This document shows positions 62,998-64,000 of a DNA stretch of 64,000 nt, in pieces. The DNA comes from Chitinophagales bacterium. GTDB lineage: Bacteria; Bacteroidota; Bacteroidia; Chitinophagales; BACL12. The position numbers and the translations under genes were made by a program. A model generated the notes under the pieces. The model was not told the DNA's origin and did no database searches. It saw only the letters and a program-made list of their open reading frames with translations. Location of the stretch: NCBI GenBank assembly GCA_020636645.1, contig JACJXO010000001.1:62001-126000 (forward strand), read 5' to 3'. Within the stretch, counting starts at the first letter, position 1. Every line of letters starts with the position of its first letter.

Positions 62998-64000
62998 ATG
63001 CAACACATCCGTAATTTTTGCATCATTGCCCACATTGACCATGGAAAAAGTACCCTGGCCGATCGCTTACTGGAAACTACCAGTACCATTTCTGAACGTG
63101 ACAGACAAGACCAGGTACTGGACGACATGGACATTGAACGTGAACGCGGCATTACCATCAAAAGCCACGCCATTCAGATGGACTATGTGCAGGATGGTAC
63201 CCGCTACACTTTTAACCTGATTGATACTCCGGGGCATGTTGACTTCAGCTATGAGGTATCCCGCTCCATTGCAGCCTGTGAGGGTGCCCTGTTGCTGGTT
63301 GACTGTACGCAGGGTATCCAGGCACAGACCATTTCCAACCTGTATCTGGCCATTGAGCACGACCTGGAGATCATCCCGATCGTGAACAAGATCGATATGG
63401 ATGGCGCCATGATAGAAGAGACCAAAGACCAGATCGTTGACCTGATTGGCTGTGACCCCGGCAGCATCATTGAAGCCAGCGGCAGAACAGGTATAGGTGT
63501 GGATGCTATTCTGCGTGCCATTGTAGAACGAATTCCCGCTCCCAAAGGAGATCCGGATTCACCTCTGCAAGCGCTGATCTTTGACTCTGTGTTCAACTCC
63601 TACAGAGGGGTTGTGGCTTACTTCCGGATCTACAACGGCACCTTGAAAAAAGGCGACAAAGTAAAATTCATTCATACTAAAAAAGAGTATGAAGCAGATG
63701 AAGTGGGTATTCTCCGGATGGAATATGAACCCAGAGCTGAGGTAAAAGCCGGCGATGTGGGCTATATCATAACCGGAATCAAACAGGCAAAAGAGATCAA
63801 GGTAGGCGATACCATCACGCACACTTCTATGTCCAGTGCCTCCGTACAGGGTTTTCAGGATGTGAAACCCATGGTCTTCGCTGGTATCTATCCGATCGAC
63901 AACGATGATTATGAAGACCTTCGTGAAAGTCTGGAAAAACTGCAGCTCAATGATGCCTCCCTTGTGTATGAGCCCGAAAGTTCCGTTGCACTGGGTTTTG
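62998..64000 (+). CDS. lepA: Elongation factor 4 (LepA), 3' end outside window
   Basis: The frame is open for 334 codons to the window edge. The GTPase domain has G1 AHIDHGKST, G2 ERERGITIKS, G3 DTPGHVDFSYEV and G4 NKIDMD. Domain II follows, with FDSVFNSYRGVVAYFRIYNG. IDHGKSTLADRLLE and GVVAYFR distinguish LepA from EF-G and TypA. It binds ribosomes and affects translocation or initiation under stress. About 260 C-terminal residues lie outside the window. Confidence 0.97.
   Translation, partial: MQHIRNFCIIAHIDHGKSTLADRLLETTSTISERDRQDQVLDDMDIERERGITIKSHAIQMDYVQDGTRYTFNLIDTPGHVDFSYEVSRSIAACEGALLLVDCTQGIQAQTISNLYLAIEHDLEIIPIVNKIDMDGAMIEETKDQIVDLIGCDPGSIIEASGRTGIGVDAILRAIVERIPAPKGDPDSPLQALIFDSVFNSYRGVVAYFRIYNGTLKKGDKVKFIHTKKEYEADEVGILRMEYEPRAEVKAGDVGYIITGIKQAKEIKVGDTITHTSMSSASVQGFQDVKPMVFAGIYPIDNDDYEDLRESLEKLQLNDASLVYEPESSVALGF

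Overview
The window comes from a Bacteroidota chromosome. The evidence is type IX secretion (T9SS) sorting domains, a DUF5103-type T9SS plug protein, SusC-like TonB receptors with N-terminal carboxypeptidase-regulatory domains, TAnnTTTG-type -7 promoter boxes with little Shine-Dalgarno signal, and a complete Na+-NQR operon. The genus cannot be named; base composition looks close to 50% GC. Almost all of the window is ordinary chromosomal coding sequence. I see no rRNA, tRNA, CRISPR array, insertion sequence or prophage.

Region 1 (1-18.3 kb, mostly minus strand) is the most accessory part. A tight three-gene set encodes an outer-membrane barrel, a 2,172-residue secreted protein and a fibronectin-III protein that runs off the window. 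Upstream of it lie a cupin, an M15-type peptidase, a small membrane protein and rsmG. Next come a DUF1800/DUF1501 pair, a secreted clan-A glycosidase-like protein and a Wzi/RemB-like outer-membrane protein. Region 2 (18.3-32.3 kb) is largely housekeeping: a MerR regulator, an M23 peptidase, alaS, a T9SS cargo protein, gatB overlapping a TlpA-like lipoprotein, an M42 peptidase, an acyl-CoA carboxylase subunit, a TonB-type receptor and Hsp20.

Region 3 (32.3-40.9 kb) is a signalling block. A 1,233-residue NtrY-like kinase, a smaller histidine kinase and an OmpR-type regulator are transcribed away from a large TonB-dependent receptor. Region 4 (40.9-48.9 kb) holds mazG and the sodium-pumping NADH dehydrogenase genes nqrABCDEF, followed by apbE. 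Convergent to apbE is a small four-cysteine membrane protein that I propose is the NqrM maturation factor. A membrane pyrophosphatase with K+-dependent, Na+-pump-like signatures at 56.5-58.7 kb suggests sodium-based energetics.

Region 5 (49-64 kb) carries the T9SS plug protein, a Lys/Ala-repeat histone H1-like protein with a good promoter and terminator, two tandem T9SS cargo paralogues with PKD domains, hppA, a PorV/PorQ-like barrel translationally coupled to a helix-hairpin-helix plus barrel protein, a small sulfotransferase-like protein, an RDD protein and the start of lepA.

The best candidates for undescribed biology are the giant-protein surface operon, the HhH/barrel pair, the kinase array and the NqrM candidate. 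Functions come from motif recognition by eye; no database search was run.
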